Origin: Palsa-739 sp036512155
GTDB taxonomy: Bacteria; Actinomycetota; Thermoleophilia; Gaiellales; Gaiellaceae
Reading direction: 5' to 3'
Length of the DNA stretch: 64,000 nt
Assembly (NCBI GenBank): GCA_036512155.1
Contig: DATCBD010000028.1
Location: 3,660-67,659, forward strand
Shown here piece by piece: positions 1 through 8,432 of this stretch. Position 1 is the stretch's first letter. The number at the start of each line of letters is the position of its first letter. Below the pieces are notes generated by a model that did no database searches, was not told where the DNA came from, and saw only the letters and a list, made by a program, of their open reading frames with translations. The translations under genes and the position numbers were made by a program.

Positions 1-939
1 GATGCGCCGCTCCTTCTCGGTGAGAACCTTCTTCTGCTGCAGACCGGCCACGACGCGCTCGATGGCGTTGTCGAAGTCGCGCTGCGTGACGTAGGCATCG
101 CTCCGGCGGCCGGCGAAGATCGCGGCCTCGTTGCAGATGTTGGCGAGCTCCGCGCCGGTAAGGCCGCTCGTCTGCCGCGCCACCTGGTTGAGATCGACGT
201 CGGGCCCGAGCGGCTTGCTGCGCGTGTGCACGCCGAGGATCGCCTCGCGGCCGGAAAGATCCGGCGGTGGGACGAGCATCTGCCGGTCGAAGCGGCCCGG
301 GCGCAGCAGCGCCGGGTCGAGATCCTGGATGCGGTTGGACGCGCCCATCACGACGACCTGCTCCGCGCCTTCGAAGCCGTCCAGCTCGACGAGAAGCTGA
401 TTGAGCGTCTGGTCCTGCTCGCGGTTGAAGCCGTGACCGCTGCGCTGCGCGCCGACGGCGTCGAGCTCGTCAATGAACACGATCGCGGGCGCGTGCTTGC
501 GCGCCTCCGCGAAGAGCTTGCGAATGCGCGCTGCGCCGAGGCCGGCGAACATCTCGACGAACGACGACGCGCTTGCGGAATAGAAGTTCGCGCCGGACTC
601 GTGCGCGACCGCCTTCGCGAGCAACGTCTTTCCGGTCCCCGGCGGGCCGTACAGCAGGAGGCCCTTCGGCACCTTCGCGCCGAGGCGCTGGAAGCGCTTC
701 GGGTCGCGCAGGAAGTCGACGACCTCCATCAGCTCCGCACGCACCTCCTCGACGCCGGCGACGTCGCTCCAGGTCACCTGCGAGCGCGACCGGCTGGCGA
801 TCGCCGACGGGCGGACCCGCGGCATCATCCCGACCGTCTTGAACAGCAGCCACGCGGTGAGGATGAGGATCCCGAAGAACGCCAGCGGGAGCCAGGTGGT
901 GGCGAAGTTGGAAAGCCAATGGAACCAGTGCCCCACCAT
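1..939 (-). CDS. ftsH: ATP-dependent zinc metalloprotease FtsH, N-terminal part (cut by window edge)
   Basis: Membrane-bound AAA+ protease that unfolds and degrades membrane and soluble proteins. The 313 codons visible cover the N-terminus and most of the AAA domain; the zinc protease domain lies off the window. One hydrophobic segment (about residues 12-34) is followed by the AAA linker and Walker A GPPGTGKT at about 98-105, Walker B VFIDELDA at about 155, and the second region of homology with RPGRFDRQ. Start: ATG at 939 preceded by GGAGG; an in-frame ATG 12 bases upstream is the alternative. Odd: canonical FtsH has two N-terminal membrane helices around a periplasmic domain, while this one has a single helix and no room for that domain. 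It is divergent from the PPOX gene. Confidence 0.9.
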   Translation of the reverse strand, partial: MVGHWFHWLSNFATTWLPLAFFGILILTAWLLFKTVGMMPRVRPSAIASRSRSQVTWSDVAGVEEVRAELMEVVDFLRDPKRFQRLGAKVPKGLLLYGPPGTGKTLLAKAVAHESGANFYSASASSFVEMFAGLGAARIRKLFAEARKHAPAIVFIDELDAVGAQRSGHGFNREQDQTLNQLLVELDGFEGAEQVVVMGASNRIQDLDPALLRPGRFDRQMLVPPPDLSGREAILGVHTRSKPLGPDVDLNQVARQTSGLTGAELANICNEAAIFAGRRSDAYVTQRDFDNAIERVVAGLQQKKVLTEKERRI

Positions 940-1004
940 TCGTTCCTCCATCGTACGACAGAAGCCCGTCCCTCAAATGGGGGACGCTGACTACCCTTCC
1001 GTGG

Positions 1005-1361
1005 GTGATCGGCAACCTCGCGGGCGAGCGTTACCTCAACTTGACGACTTTCCGGAAGGACGGAAGCGAGGCCTCGACGCCGGTTTGGGTCGTGAGCGAC
1101 GACGGCGCGCGGCTGCTCGTCTGGACAGGCGGGCAGACGTGGAAGGCGAAGCGCATCCGGCGCGATCCGCGCGTGCTCGTCGCACGGTCGACCATGCGCG
1201 GACGCGAGCGCGGCGAGCGAATCGAAGGACGCGCGCGCATCGTCGAGGGCTTCGACGTGAAAGCGCTCATCCGCAAGAAGTACGGCTGGCAGATGCGCCT
1301 GCTCGAGCTCGCAAGCCGCGGCGAGGACGCGTCGGTCGCGATCGAGATCGTCGCCGCTTAA
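1005..1361 (+). CDS. PPOX-class F420/flavin-dependent oxidoreductase
   Basis: Small split-barrel flavoprotein of the pyridoxamine-5'-phosphate-oxidase-like superfamily, 118 residues. The N-terminus ERYLNLTTFRKDGSEASTPVW and the following VWTGGQTWKAKRIRRDPRV are typical of the actinobacterial Rv2061/TIGR03666-type F420-dependent group, which reduce or oxidise unknown substrates using F420H2. Starts with GTG; no good ribosome site, but TACCCT lies 7 bases upstream (992-997), which would fit a leaderless transcript. It converges on pncB with a strong hairpin between the two genes. Cofactor choice (F420 against FMN) is inferred from family resemblance only. Confidence 0.75.
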   Translation: MIGNLAGERYLNLTTFRKDGSEASTPVWVVSDDGARLLVWTGGQTWKAKRIRRDPRVLVARSTMRGRERGERIEGRARIVEGFDVKALIRKKYGWQMRLLELASRGEDASVAIEIVAA

Positions 1362-1367
1362 GGTTCT

Positions 1368-1403
1368 CCGGTGTCAGACACGCGAAGCGGTGTCTGACAC
1401 CGG
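1368..1403. terminator. Strong hairpin between convergent genes, probable bidirectional terminator
   Basis: A long near-perfect inverted repeat: CCGGTGTCAGACAC on the left pairs with GTGTCTGACACCGG on the right, extended by GC after one bulge, with a GAA loop. It starts 6 bases after the PPOX stop and ends 2 bases before the pncB stop, so it could end transcription from both sides, although neither side has a T run. Each arm is itself almost a palindrome (GTGTC-N-GACAC). No second copy was seen in this window. Confidence 0.6.
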
Positions 1404-1405
1404 CG

Positions 1406-2491
1406 TTACTGAACCCGCTCGAGCCGCGTGTTCTCGCGGTAGCTACGCCCGAACTTGCCCGACGGCCGCCCGTCCGTGAGGACGACGTCACCGGTGAAGT
1501 CGTTGGCGCCGCGGATGAGCCACGAGCCGACGCCGTAGGCATCCACGGGAACGCCGAGCTGCTCGAACTCGCGGATCTTCTCGACGGTGAAGCCGCCAGA
1601 GACGACGATCTTCACGCGCTCGAAGCCGTCGCGGTCGAGCGCCTCGCGGACGCGTTGCACGAGCCGCGCGTTCACACCGGTGGGCTTGAAGTCGCCCATC
1701 TCGTCCACGAGCGAGAAGTCAACGAGGCTCTCCGAGGTGTCGAGCCGCACGCCCCACAGACGGTCGCCGAGGGCACGCGCGACCTCGAGCGCGGTCGCGA
1801 CCGAGTTGTTCTCGAAGTCGACGAGGACTGTGACGCGAGTCTCCGCCGGCGCCCAGTCCGCGAACTTCGAGGCGGCGAGCACGGTGTTGCCGCCGTACGA
1901 CGCGATGAGCGCGTGGGGCACCGTGCCGATGCCGCGCCCGCCCCACCACGATGCCTGCTCGTCGGTGGTGACGCCGATCTCGGCCCCGGTGATGATCCCC
2001 GCAACGTACGCGGCGTAGCCGTCGCCGGTCTGCACGCGGTGATGATCGTGGCGCGCGGGCATGAAGATGATCGGCTTGCGGTTCGCAGCCTCGACGATGC
2101 GGACGACGTTCGACGTGATCAGCGTCCGGCGCGCGAGCACGCCGAGATAGAGCGTCTCGAGATGCGCGAAGAGCGTGTAGTCGCCCTCGATCGTCAGCAC
2201 GGTCTCATACGGCTCGATCGGGTCTCCGTCGTAGAGCGCGTGCACGGTGAGCGCGTCCCAGTCGTCGCTGCAGAGCTTGAGGATCGCAAGCGCCTCGTCC
2301 ATCCCGCCGAGATACGCGTGGTTCTTCTGGAAGACCTGCATGACCACACGAGGACGGCGTCCGTCCGCGAGGAGCGTCGCGCGCGAGTGGTTGAAGTACG
2401 CGTCGGTGTAGTAGCCGGCCCGCATCTTCTCGACGGGTAGGTCGAAGACGTCGGGATCGAGGCGATTACGTGTTGTGCGCGTCGTCGCCAC
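1406..2491 (-). CDS. pncB: Nicotinate phosphoribosyltransferase
   Basis: First step of NAD salvage: nicotinate plus PRPP (with ATP) gives nicotinate mononucleotide. The 361-residue protein has the family's N-terminal motif DLPVEKMRAGYYTDAYF, the barrel motif FMPARHDHHRVQTGDG, the VLVDFENN and GVRLDTSES strands, and the phosphate loop IVVSGGFTVEKI near the end. Last gene of a same-strand chain pabB-pabC-DUF1385-pncB; its GTG start lies 26 bases inside the end of the DUF1385 gene. It is shorter than the enteric enzyme (about 400 residues) but close to the archaeal/actinobacterial form. Confidence 0.88.
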   Translation of the reverse strand: MATTRTTRNRLDPDVFDLPVEKMRAGYYTDAYFNHSRATLLADGRRPRVVMQVFQKNHAYLGGMDEALAILKLCSDDWDALTVHALYDGDPIEPYETVLTIEGDYTLFAHLETLYLGVLARRTLITSNVVRIVEAANRKPIIFMPARHDHHRVQTGDGYAAYVAGIITGAEIGVTTDEQASWWGGRGIGTVPHALIASYGGNTVLAASKFADWAPAETRVTVLVDFENNSVATALEVARALGDRLWGVRLDTSESLVDFSLVDEMGDFKPTGVNARLVQRVREALDRDGFERVKIVVSGGFTVEKIREFEQLGVPVDAYGVGSWLIRGANDFTGDVVLTDGRPSGKFGRSYRENTRLERVQ

Positions 2492-3260
2492 GTTCGAGCT
2501 CCAGGCAGGCGCTGAGCGCCGCCTCGGCGACCTCGAGCTGCGCGGGCGTCGGATCAGCCGTGGTGAGCCGGTGCTGAAGCTCGTGACCCGGCTTCGACAG
2601 CGCCTGTGCGATGACGTTCTTCGGGTGTCGCGTCATCCAGCCGAAGATCTCGGTGGACGCGCCGAGCGCGCCGAGCTGTGCGGCCGACCGTGCGTGGTTG
2701 CGCATCCGCTCGGGAGCGAGCGACGCGAGCACGTTGCCGGCGGCCGTCGTGAGGAGCAGCGGCCCGATGAGATGACCGCCGCAGCGCTCGTGCTCCTTCT
2801 GCGCGCCGGGGCCGTGCTCGTACGTGCCGATGGAGATGTGCTCGGCGCCGTGATACGAGGCGAGCTCGCCGCTGCGGAGCGACAGCGCCGCCGGCGCGAG
2901 CGAAAGCAGGCCGGAAAGCAGCTCCTGCGCCGCGGGCCGCATCCGGCTCGACTCGCGCAGGCCTTTGACCACGACCGCCGTCCCGAGAATGGAGACGAGC
3001 GTGCGCCGGTCCTGCATCGGCAGCTGCGCCGCCGGCAGCCGTCGCTTGAGCTCCGGAAGCACGGCGAGCGACTCGACGAGTCTCGCCGGCCCGCGCAGCA
3101 GCGGCGTCTTGACGCCGGAGGCGACGAAGCGCTTGCGCGCCGACGCGACCTCGACGCGGCCGTCGGAGTGGCGGATCGCGCACGCCCAGGAGGTCGGGCC
3201 GTGCACGAGCACTCCGTTCGCCAGCGCCATCCCCCCGAGGCGGATTTTCTCCTCGCTCAT
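2466..3260 (-). CDS. DUF1385 family membrane protein (YqhQ-like)
   Basis: 264-residue protein of the DUF1385 family (Bacillus YqhQ), whose biochemical role is not known. The family signature is visible at the start (RLGGMALANGVLVHGP), in the middle (SYHGAEHISIGTYEHG, a His/Glu-rich motif that looks metal-binding) and as a C-terminal QHRLTTADPTPAQLEVA segment (family: LQ.lTTreP...qlEVA). The central part is moderately hydrophobic. Its ATG overlaps the TGA of pabC in an ATGA junction, so it is very probably co-translated with the folate genes; whether that is functional or just packing is unclear. Confidence 0.8.
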   Translation of the reverse strand: MSEEKIRLGGMALANGVLVHGPTSWACAIRHSDGRVEVASARKRFVASGVKTPLLRGPARLVESLAVLPELKRRLPAAQLPMQDRRTLVSILGTAVVVKGLRESSRMRPAAQELLSGLLSLAPAALSLRSGELASYHGAEHISIGTYEHGPGAQKEHERCGGHLIGPLLLTTAAGNVLASLAPERMRNHARSAAQLGALGASTEIFGWMTRHPKNVIAQALSKPGHELQHRLTTADPTPAQLEVAEAALSACLELERGDDAHNT

Positions 3261-4066
3261 GTCGTTGAGGGTACTCCAGCGGCCGATCGCAACGCGTGCT
3301 GCAGGGCAATGGCGCCCTCGCCAAGCGGAATCCGAGCGCCGTCGACGGCGGAGATGGGCATCACCTCGCGGATCGACGACGTCAGAAACACCTCGTCGGC
3401 GGCGGCGAGCCGCGGGAGGGGAAAGGATCCCTCCTCCACCTCGTATCCCACCGTCGGTGCGAGCTCGAGGATAACCGCGCGCGTGACGCCCGCGAGGATG
3501 GGCAGCTCGAGCGACGGAGTCAGCAGACGCTCTCCTTCGCGCCACCACACGTTCGCAGTCGGCGCCTCCAGCACAGTGCCGTCGTGGGCGACGAGAAGCG
3601 CATCGTCTGCTCCGAGCTCCGAGGCCGTGTCCTGCGCAGCCATGTTCTCCGCGTAGCTCGTCGACTTCGCTGCAGCGAGCGCGCCGGTGGACCAGCGGAC
3701 GACGGCGAGGCGCAGCCCGCGCGCGCGCTGCTCCTCGAGCGCAGGGTCGATCGCAGCCGCCGTGGCGACGAGCGTCGTCCCCGTCCAGTAGAAGCGCAGC
3801 GCGAGATCGGAGACACCTGCTGCCTTGACGACGCCGTCGGCGAGCCGCATGCACTCATCTGCGTCCGGATCGGGCAGCCGCACGCGCGCGGCCGACCGCC
3901 CGAGCCGGTCGATGTGCGCGTCGAGGCGGAACGGCGTGCCGTCGTACACGCGCGCGGTCTCGAAGACGGCGCGCCCGCGAAGCAGCGCCTCGTCGTCCGC
4001 CGTGAACACCGGTGCGTGCGGATCGACGAGCCCGCGGCCGGCGACCGCGACGGCGAGGAGGTTCAT
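3257..4066 (-). CDS. pabC: Class IV aminotransferase, probable 4-amino-4-deoxychorismate lyase
   Basis: PLP enzyme of fold type IV, 269 residues. With pabB directly upstream, the likely role is removing pyruvate from aminodeoxychorismate to give p-aminobenzoate for folate. Visible features: GRAVFETARVYDGTPFRLDAHIDRL near the N-terminus, the PLP lysine in AAAKSTSYAENM around residue 135, EAPTANVWW, and EVFLTSSIREVMPI near the C-terminus. The family also contains branched-chain and D-amino acid aminotransferases, so the assignment rests on context. ATG overlaps the pabB stop (ATGA) and its own TGA overlaps the next ATG. Confidence 0.78.
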   Translation of the reverse strand: MNLLAVAVAGRGLVDPHAPVFTADDEALLRGRAVFETARVYDGTPFRLDAHIDRLGRSAARVRLPDPDADECMRLADGVVKAAGVSDLALRFYWTGTTLVATAAAIDPALEEQRARGLRLAVVRWSTGALAAAKSTSYAENMAAQDTASELGADDALLVAHDGTVLEAPTANVWWREGERLLTPSLELPILAGVTRAVILELAPTVGYEVEEGSFPLPRLAAADEVFLTSSIREVMPISAVDGARIPLGEGAIALQHALRSAAGVPSTT

Positions 4067-5031
4067 ACCGCCGCCAGAAGTGGGCGGGCCTTGACCCACG
4101 ACTCCTCGATCTCGGCGGCGGGCTCGGAGTCCCACACGATGCCGCCGCCCACCCACAGGTGGATCGAGCCGTCGGCGATCCCGAACGTGCGGATGGTGAG
4201 CGCGAGATCGAGGTCGCCGTTCGCGTAGACGCGGCCGAGCGCGCCCATCGACGCGCCGCGGCCGACCGGCTCGAGCGCATGGATCAGCTCGAGCGCGCTC
4301 GACTTCGGACAGCCGGTGACGGATCCGCCCGGAAGGACGGCCTCGAGCAGCTCGGTCAGCGTCACGCCGGGGCGGAGCTCGCCCTCGACCGTGGCGACGA
4401 GGTGCGAGACACCGGCCAGCTGCCGCTCCGCGAACAGCTCGGGCCAGCGCACGCTGCCGGGGACGCACACGCGCGACAGGTCGTTGCGCTCGAGGTCGAC
4501 GATCATCACATGCTCGGCCGCATCCTTCGCAGACTCGATGGGGACACCGGCCGGCCGCGTGCCCTTGATCGGCGACGTGCGCACGACGTTCCCACGCTTC
4601 TGCAGGAGCAGCTCGGGCGAGGCGGAGACGATCGCCCACCCGTCGCCGACGAGCGGCACGGGCTCGAGCGGCCGGAGCGGCGCGAGCGCGGCAGCGACTG
4701 CAACCGGGTCGCCCTCGAAGTCGGCGCGGAGGTGCTGGACGAGGCTCACCTGGTAGACGTCGCCCTCGTAGATGGCCGCGCGCACGGTCTCGACCGCGGC
4801 GGCGTATTCCTCCGGGCTCCACGTCGTCTCCCACTCGCCGACCGAAAACGATCCGTGTGCTGCCGGCGTCGCCTCGAGGGAGTACGCGACCTTCGGCAGC
4901 TCGCACGGCTCCGGCGCCGACGGCGCGGACGCGCCGTACGCGACGAACACGCGCGCGACATCGAACTCCTCCGCGGCGAGCGCGGGCTCCAGCTCCGCGA
5001 GCGACCCGAGCTCGACTGTCAAGCTAGGCAT
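4063..5031 (-). CDS. pabB: Aminodeoxychorismate synthase component I
   Basis: Chorismate-binding enzyme that aminates chorismate to aminodeoxychorismate in p-aminobenzoate and folate synthesis. The 322 residues carry the chorismate-utilising domain: GDVYQVSLVQHL, SPELLLQ, the PIKGTRPAG motif (position of the catalytic lysine), DLERNDLSRVC, and the PGGSVTGCPK and VYANGDLDLALTIRTF motifs. The usual N-terminal region of about 120 residues is cut to under 100. Start ATG (MPSLTVEL) is chosen because upstream codons lie in a GC hairpin; an upstream in-frame ATG at 5100 exists but adds low-complexity sequence. No glutaminase (pabA) gene lies next to it. Confidence 0.85.
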   Translation of the reverse strand: MPSLTVELGSLAELEPALAAEEFDVARVFVAYGASAPSAPEPCELPKVAYSLEATPAAHGSFSVGEWETTWSPEEYAAAVETVRAAIYEGDVYQVSLVQHLRADFEGDPVAVAAALAPLRPLEPVPLVGDGWAIVSASPELLLQKRGNVVRTSPIKGTRPAGVPIESAKDAAEHVMIVDLERNDLSRVCVPGSVRWPELFAERQLAGVSHLVATVEGELRPGVTLTELLEAVLPGGSVTGCPKSSALELIHALEPVGRGASMGALGRVYANGDLDLALTIRTFGIADGSIHLWVGGGIVWDSEPAAEIEESWVKARPLLAAV

Positions 5032-5051
5032 CGCTCGCGATGCCGACTTCA

Positions 5052-5076
5052 GCGCGCGCGGGTCTCCCGCGCGCGC
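5052..5076. other. GC-only hairpin upstream of pabB
   Basis: GCGCGCGCGGG and its exact reverse complement separated by TCT, in the 81-base gap between the M20 peptidase stop and pabB. There is no T run on either strand, so it is not a standard terminator; it may slow polymerase or be chance in alternating GC sequence. Confidence 0.35.
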
Positions 5077-5112
5077 GTCTGTGCTGGAGGACTCCCACAC
5101 TGGAATACGCGC

Positions 5113-6417
5113 TCACGCTTGAAGCATCGCGTGCGCCGCGTACCGGAACCAGTTCACGTTGAGCTCGAGATCGTCGACGGGGATGCGCTCGTCGGCGGAG
5201 TGGATGAGCGTCGCGGAGACGTCCGCGGGCATCGACCGCATGGGGAAGAAGCCGTACGCGACCGTTCCGAACGCCTCGCGCAGCCAGTGGCTGTCGGTGA
5301 AGCCCGGGCATGCGAGCGGCACCGCCCGCGCGCCGGGCTCCGTCTCGGCGACGAAGGACTCGATCGCACGCCAGAGCGGCGTGTCGAGCGACGAGCGCGT
5401 GCCTCCTTGTGCCTCGCCGAAGACGAGCTCGTACTCGATGTCGTCGCCGAGCATCGCCCGCACGACCGGCTCGATCTGCGCGGGCGTCTGGCCCGGAAGT
5501 AGACGGCAGTCCACCTCGAGGTCGACGAGTGCTGGAATGACGTTGCGCTTGTGCGAAGCGGTGATCATCGTCGGCGAGAACGTCGGCGCGAGCAGTGCGC
5601 GCACGACCTCCCCGGTAATCTCGTCCAGCGCGCGCAGGCGGTCGACGATGTCGGCGGTCGGCGGAAGCTCGCCGAGGACGCTGCGCGTGAACGCCTCGAC
5701 CTCCTGCTGGACCTGCTGCTCGGGCCGGTACGCAGCGATGCGCTCGATCAGCGTCGCCGCTTTGACGAGCGCGTTGTCGGCGATGGACGGCATCGACGCG
5801 TGCCCGGAGCGGCCCTTGACGAGGATCCTGAACGGTGCCGTGAGCTTTTCCGCCGTCGTGCACTGGTAGAAGGTCGCTCCGCCGAGCTCGATGCGATCGC
5901 CGCCGCCCTCGTTGATCGCGAAGTCGCAGCGAACGGCGTCCGGGTGCGCCTCGCACAGCCACTGGAGGCCGAAGCCGTCGCCGACCTCCTCGTCGGCGGT
6001 GGAGGCGAGGATGAGGTCGCCGGCAGGCCGGAAGCCCTCGCGCACGAGCGAGGCGAGCGCGACCGCCTCGGCGGCGACCTGGCTCTTCATGTCGAGCGCG
6101 CCGCGGCCCCAGATCTCGCCGTCCCTCACCTCGCCGGAGAAGGGCGGCACCGACCACTCGGCCGGATCGGCGAGGACGACGTCCGTGTGGCCGAGCAGCA
6201 GCAGCGACGGGCCGTCGCCGGTGCCCCGGACGCGCGCGACGAGGTTCGCGCGCTCCGGCACGCGCGCATAGAGCTCGCACTCCACGCCGTTCGCCTCCAG
6301 GTAGTCGCGCAGCAGCTCCGCGGCGGCGGTCTCGTTGCCGGGCGGATTGGTCGTGTCGACGCGGATAAGGCGCGCCAGCAGGTCGGTCACCTCGACGCGC
6401 AGGCTGTCGGCCACCAC
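5113..6417 (-). CDS. M20 family metallopeptidase (ArgE/DapE/CPG2 type)
   Basis: 434-residue di-zinc hydrolase of the M20/ArgE-DapE group, cutting amide bonds of small peptides or acylated amino acids. Metal motifs are present: LLLLGHTDVVLAD (His, Asp), IWGRGALDMKSQ (bridging Asp), STADEEVGDGFG (general base Glu and ligand Glu), FAINEGGG, and the C-terminal IHSADERIPVDDL with the last His. The dimerisation lid follows GRSGHAS. The substrate cannot be read from sequence. Starts with paired GTG codons (6417 or 6414); TATGCT lies 6 bases upstream of the first, inside the promoter shared with divergent rarA. Confidence 0.85.
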   Translation of the reverse strand: MVADSLRVEVTDLLARLIRVDTTNPPGNETAAAELLRDYLEANGVECELYARVPERANLVARVRGTGDGPSLLLLGHTDVVLADPAEWSVPPFSGEVRDGEIWGRGALDMKSQVAAEAVALASLVREGFRPAGDLILASTADEEVGDGFGLQWLCEAHPDAVRCDFAINEGGGDRIELGGATFYQCTTAEKLTAPFRILVKGRSGHASMPSIADNALVKAATLIERIAAYRPEQQVQQEVEAFTRSVLGELPPTADIVDRLRALDEITGEVVRALLAPTFSPTMITASHKRNVIPALVDLEVDCRLLPGQTPAQIEPVVRAMLGDDIEYELVFGEAQGGTRSSLDTPLWRAIESFVAETEPGARAVPLACPGFTDSHWLREAFGTVAYGFFPMRSMPADVSATLIHSADERIPVDDLELNVNWFRYAAHAMLQA

Positions 6418-6438
6418 GGGCGGAGCATACTTCTGCGG
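6418..6438. promoter_or_regulatory. Compact divergent promoter M20 peptidase / rarA
   Basis: Only 21 bases separate the two start codons. Minus strand: TATGCT (6429-6424) ends 6 bases from the GTG at 6417. Plus strand: TACTTC (6428-6433) ends 5 bases from the GTG at 6439. The two hexamers share the TA at 6428-6429. The plus-strand hexamer lacks the final T of TANNNT, so this is the weakest of four similar pairs. Confidence 0.4.
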
Positions 6439-7662
6439 GTGAGCGACCTCTTCGCCGATGCGGCATCGCAAAGGGCCGGTGAGATCGCGCCGCTCGCGCA
6501 GCGGCTGCGGCCCCGGTCGCTGGACGAGTTCGTCGGACAGGCGCACGTGCTCGGCGAGACCTCGGCCCTGCGACTGGCGATCGCCGAGGACCGCGTCCGG
6601 TCTTCGATCTTCTACGGGCCGCCGGGCTCCGGCAAGACGACGCTGGCGCGCATCGTGGCCGCGTCGACGGGGGCCGCGTTCGAGGAGCTCTCGGCCGTGT
6701 CCGCCACGGTGAAGGACGTGCGGGAGGTTCTCTCGCGCGCGCGTGAACGGTTGGGAACGAGCGGCCGGCGGACGATCCTCTTCCTCGACGAGATCCACCG
6801 CTTCAACAAGGCGCAGCAGGACGCGCTGCTGCCGGCCGTGGAGGATGGCCTCCTGACGCTGATCGGCGCGACGACCGAGAACCCGTACTACGAGGTGAAC
6901 TCGGCGCTGCTGTCCCGCGTGCAGGTCTACGAGCTCGAGACGCTGTCGGAGGAGGAGATGGCCGTCGTCGTTCGCCGTGGGCTGGCGGAGATCGGCGGCG
7001 ACGCGGCCGACGAGGTCGTCGACCTGATCGTGCGTCGCGCCGGCGGCGACGCACGCAACGCGCTCAACATCGTCGAGCTCGCATCGGAGACCGCTCGCGG
7101 CGCAATCACGATGGAGAACGTCGAGGACGCGGCGCGCAAGCGGCCTGTCGTCTACGACAAGGCGTCGGACGCACACTACGACTTCACGTCTGCGTTCATC
7201 AAGTCGATGCGCGGGTCCGACCCGGACGCCGCCGTGTACTACCTCGCAGCGATGCTCGAGGGCGGAGAGGACGCGCGCTTCATCGCGCGACGCATGATCG
7301 TGCTTGCCTCCGAGGACATCGGCAACGCGGATCCGCAGGCGCTCGTCGTCGCCGTCGCTGCGGCACAGGCGGTCGAGCACGTCGGCCTGCCGGAGGCTCG
7401 GCTGAATCTCGCACAGGCCGCGATCTACCTCGCGCTCGCGCCCAAGTCGAACGCGAGCTATGTCGCGATCAACGAGGCGACGGCGGACGTTCGGGAGCAC
7501 GGAACCGCGAAGCCGCCGAAGTCACTGCGAGACGCGAGCTGGTACGGCCGGCAGCTCGGTCACGGCAAGGGCTACGTCTACCCGCACGACGACCCGCAGG
7601 GATTCGAGGTCGACTACCTTCCGGACGAGCTCAAGGGCAAGAAGTACTACAGGCCGGACTGA
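6439..7662 (+). CDS. rarA: Replication-associated recombination protein A (RarA/MgsA)
   Basis: AAA+ clamp-loader-like ATPase acting at stalled replication forks. The 407 residues show the family start PLAQRLRPRSLDEFVGQAH, Walker A GPPGSGKT (60-67), Walker B ILFLDEIHRFNKAQQDALLP, sensor motif LIGATTENPYYEVNSALLSR, sensor 2 in GGDARNALNIVE, and the MgsA C-terminal domain with SMRGSDPDAAVYYLAAML and ASEDIGNADP. GTG start with no Shine-Dalgarno. The TGA shares one base with the ATG of the next gene (TGATG). Confidence 0.94.
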   Translation: MSDLFADAASQRAGEIAPLAQRLRPRSLDEFVGQAHVLGETSALRLAIAEDRVRSSIFYGPPGSGKTTLARIVAASTGAAFEELSAVSATVKDVREVLSRARERLGTSGRRTILFLDEIHRFNKAQQDALLPAVEDGLLTLIGATTENPYYEVNSALLSRVQVYELETLSEEEMAVVVRRGLAEIGGDAADEVVDLIVRRAGGDARNALNIVELASETARGAITMENVEDAARKRPVVYDKASDAHYDFTSAFIKSMRGSDPDAAVYYLAAMLEGGEDARFIARRMIVLASEDIGNADPQALVVAVAAAQAVEHVGLPEARLNLAQAAIYLALAPKSNASYVAINEATADVREHGTAKPPKSLRDASWYGRQLGHGKGYVYPHDDPQGFEVDYLPDELKGKKYYRPD

Positions 7663-8432
7663 TGCGGCTCCACGTCCACGAATGGGGCGACCCTGACGCA
7701 CCGCCGGTCGTGTGCCTGCACGGCGTCACCGCGCACGGCGAGCGCTTCATGCAGCTCGCGGAGGAGCGGTGGGCGGCGCACTTCCACGTCATCGCCCCCG
7801 ACCTGCGCGGCCACGGGCGTTCCGGCTGGGAGCCGCCGTGGGACTTCGGCACGCACGTCGCCGACCTGATCGAGACGATCGACGGCCTCGGCCTCGGCCA
7901 GCCGGACTGGGTCGGCCACTCGTTCGGCGGGCGGCTCGTCCTCGAGCTTGCCGCGCGCCATCCGGAGCGGATCCGGCGGGCCGTGCTGCTCGATCCGGCG
8001 ATCGACATCCTCCCCGACGTGGCCGAGTTCATGGCCTACGTCGAGTCGCACGAGCAGGTGTTCGACTCCGCGGCCGCGTACGTCGAAAGCCGTCACGACG
8101 CCGGCCAGATCGACGTCGCGCGCGCGCTCGCGGACATTCCGCTCTACCACGACGTCCTCCCGGACGGACGCATCAAGCGGCGCACGTCGCAGGACGCCGT
8201 GATCTCGATCTACCGCGAGCTCGCGACACCTTCGCCTGCACCCGACACGCTGACCGTGCCGACCCTCCTCCTCTATGCGCCCGAGTACGGCCTCGTGCGC
8301 AACAACCATCTGCAGGCGTACGAGGGCCGAGTCGAGGTCGTCACGGTGCCGGGCCTCCACATGGTCATGTGGTCGGCGTTCGACGAGACCGCAGGCGCCG
8401 TCGAGCGGTTCCTACAGAATCCGCGCTCCTAG
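7662..8432 (+). CDS. Alpha/beta hydrolase
   Basis: 256-residue alpha/beta-hydrolase fold enzyme. The oxyanion region is VVCLHGVTAHGE, the nucleophile elbow is GHSFGG with the catalytic Ser at about residue 90, and a C-terminal GLHMVMW supplies the probable catalytic His. No substrate is evident; esterases, lactonases and dehalogenases share this fold. Starts on the ATG of a TGATG junction with rarA, so it is probably translated from the rarA message. The last 21 bases overlap the convergent arginase gene. Confidence 0.82.
   Translation: MRLHVHEWGDPDAPPVVCLHGVTAHGERFMQLAEERWAAHFHVIAPDLRGHGRSGWEPPWDFGTHVADLIETIDGLGLGQPDWVGHSFGGRLVLELAARHPERIRRAVLLDPAIDILPDVAEFMAYVESHEQVFDSAAAYVESRHDAGQIDVARALADIPLYHDVLPDGRIKRRTSQDAVISIYRELATPSPAPDTLTVPTLLLYAPEYGLVRNNHLQAYEGRVEVVTVPGLHMVMWSAFDETAGAVERFLQNPRS

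Noticed and set aside
5113..7500. 795-codon frame extending the M20 peptidase upstream through rarA
   Set aside because: The extra 360 codons are antisense to rarA and have no peptidase homology; the GTG at 6417 starts the real gene.
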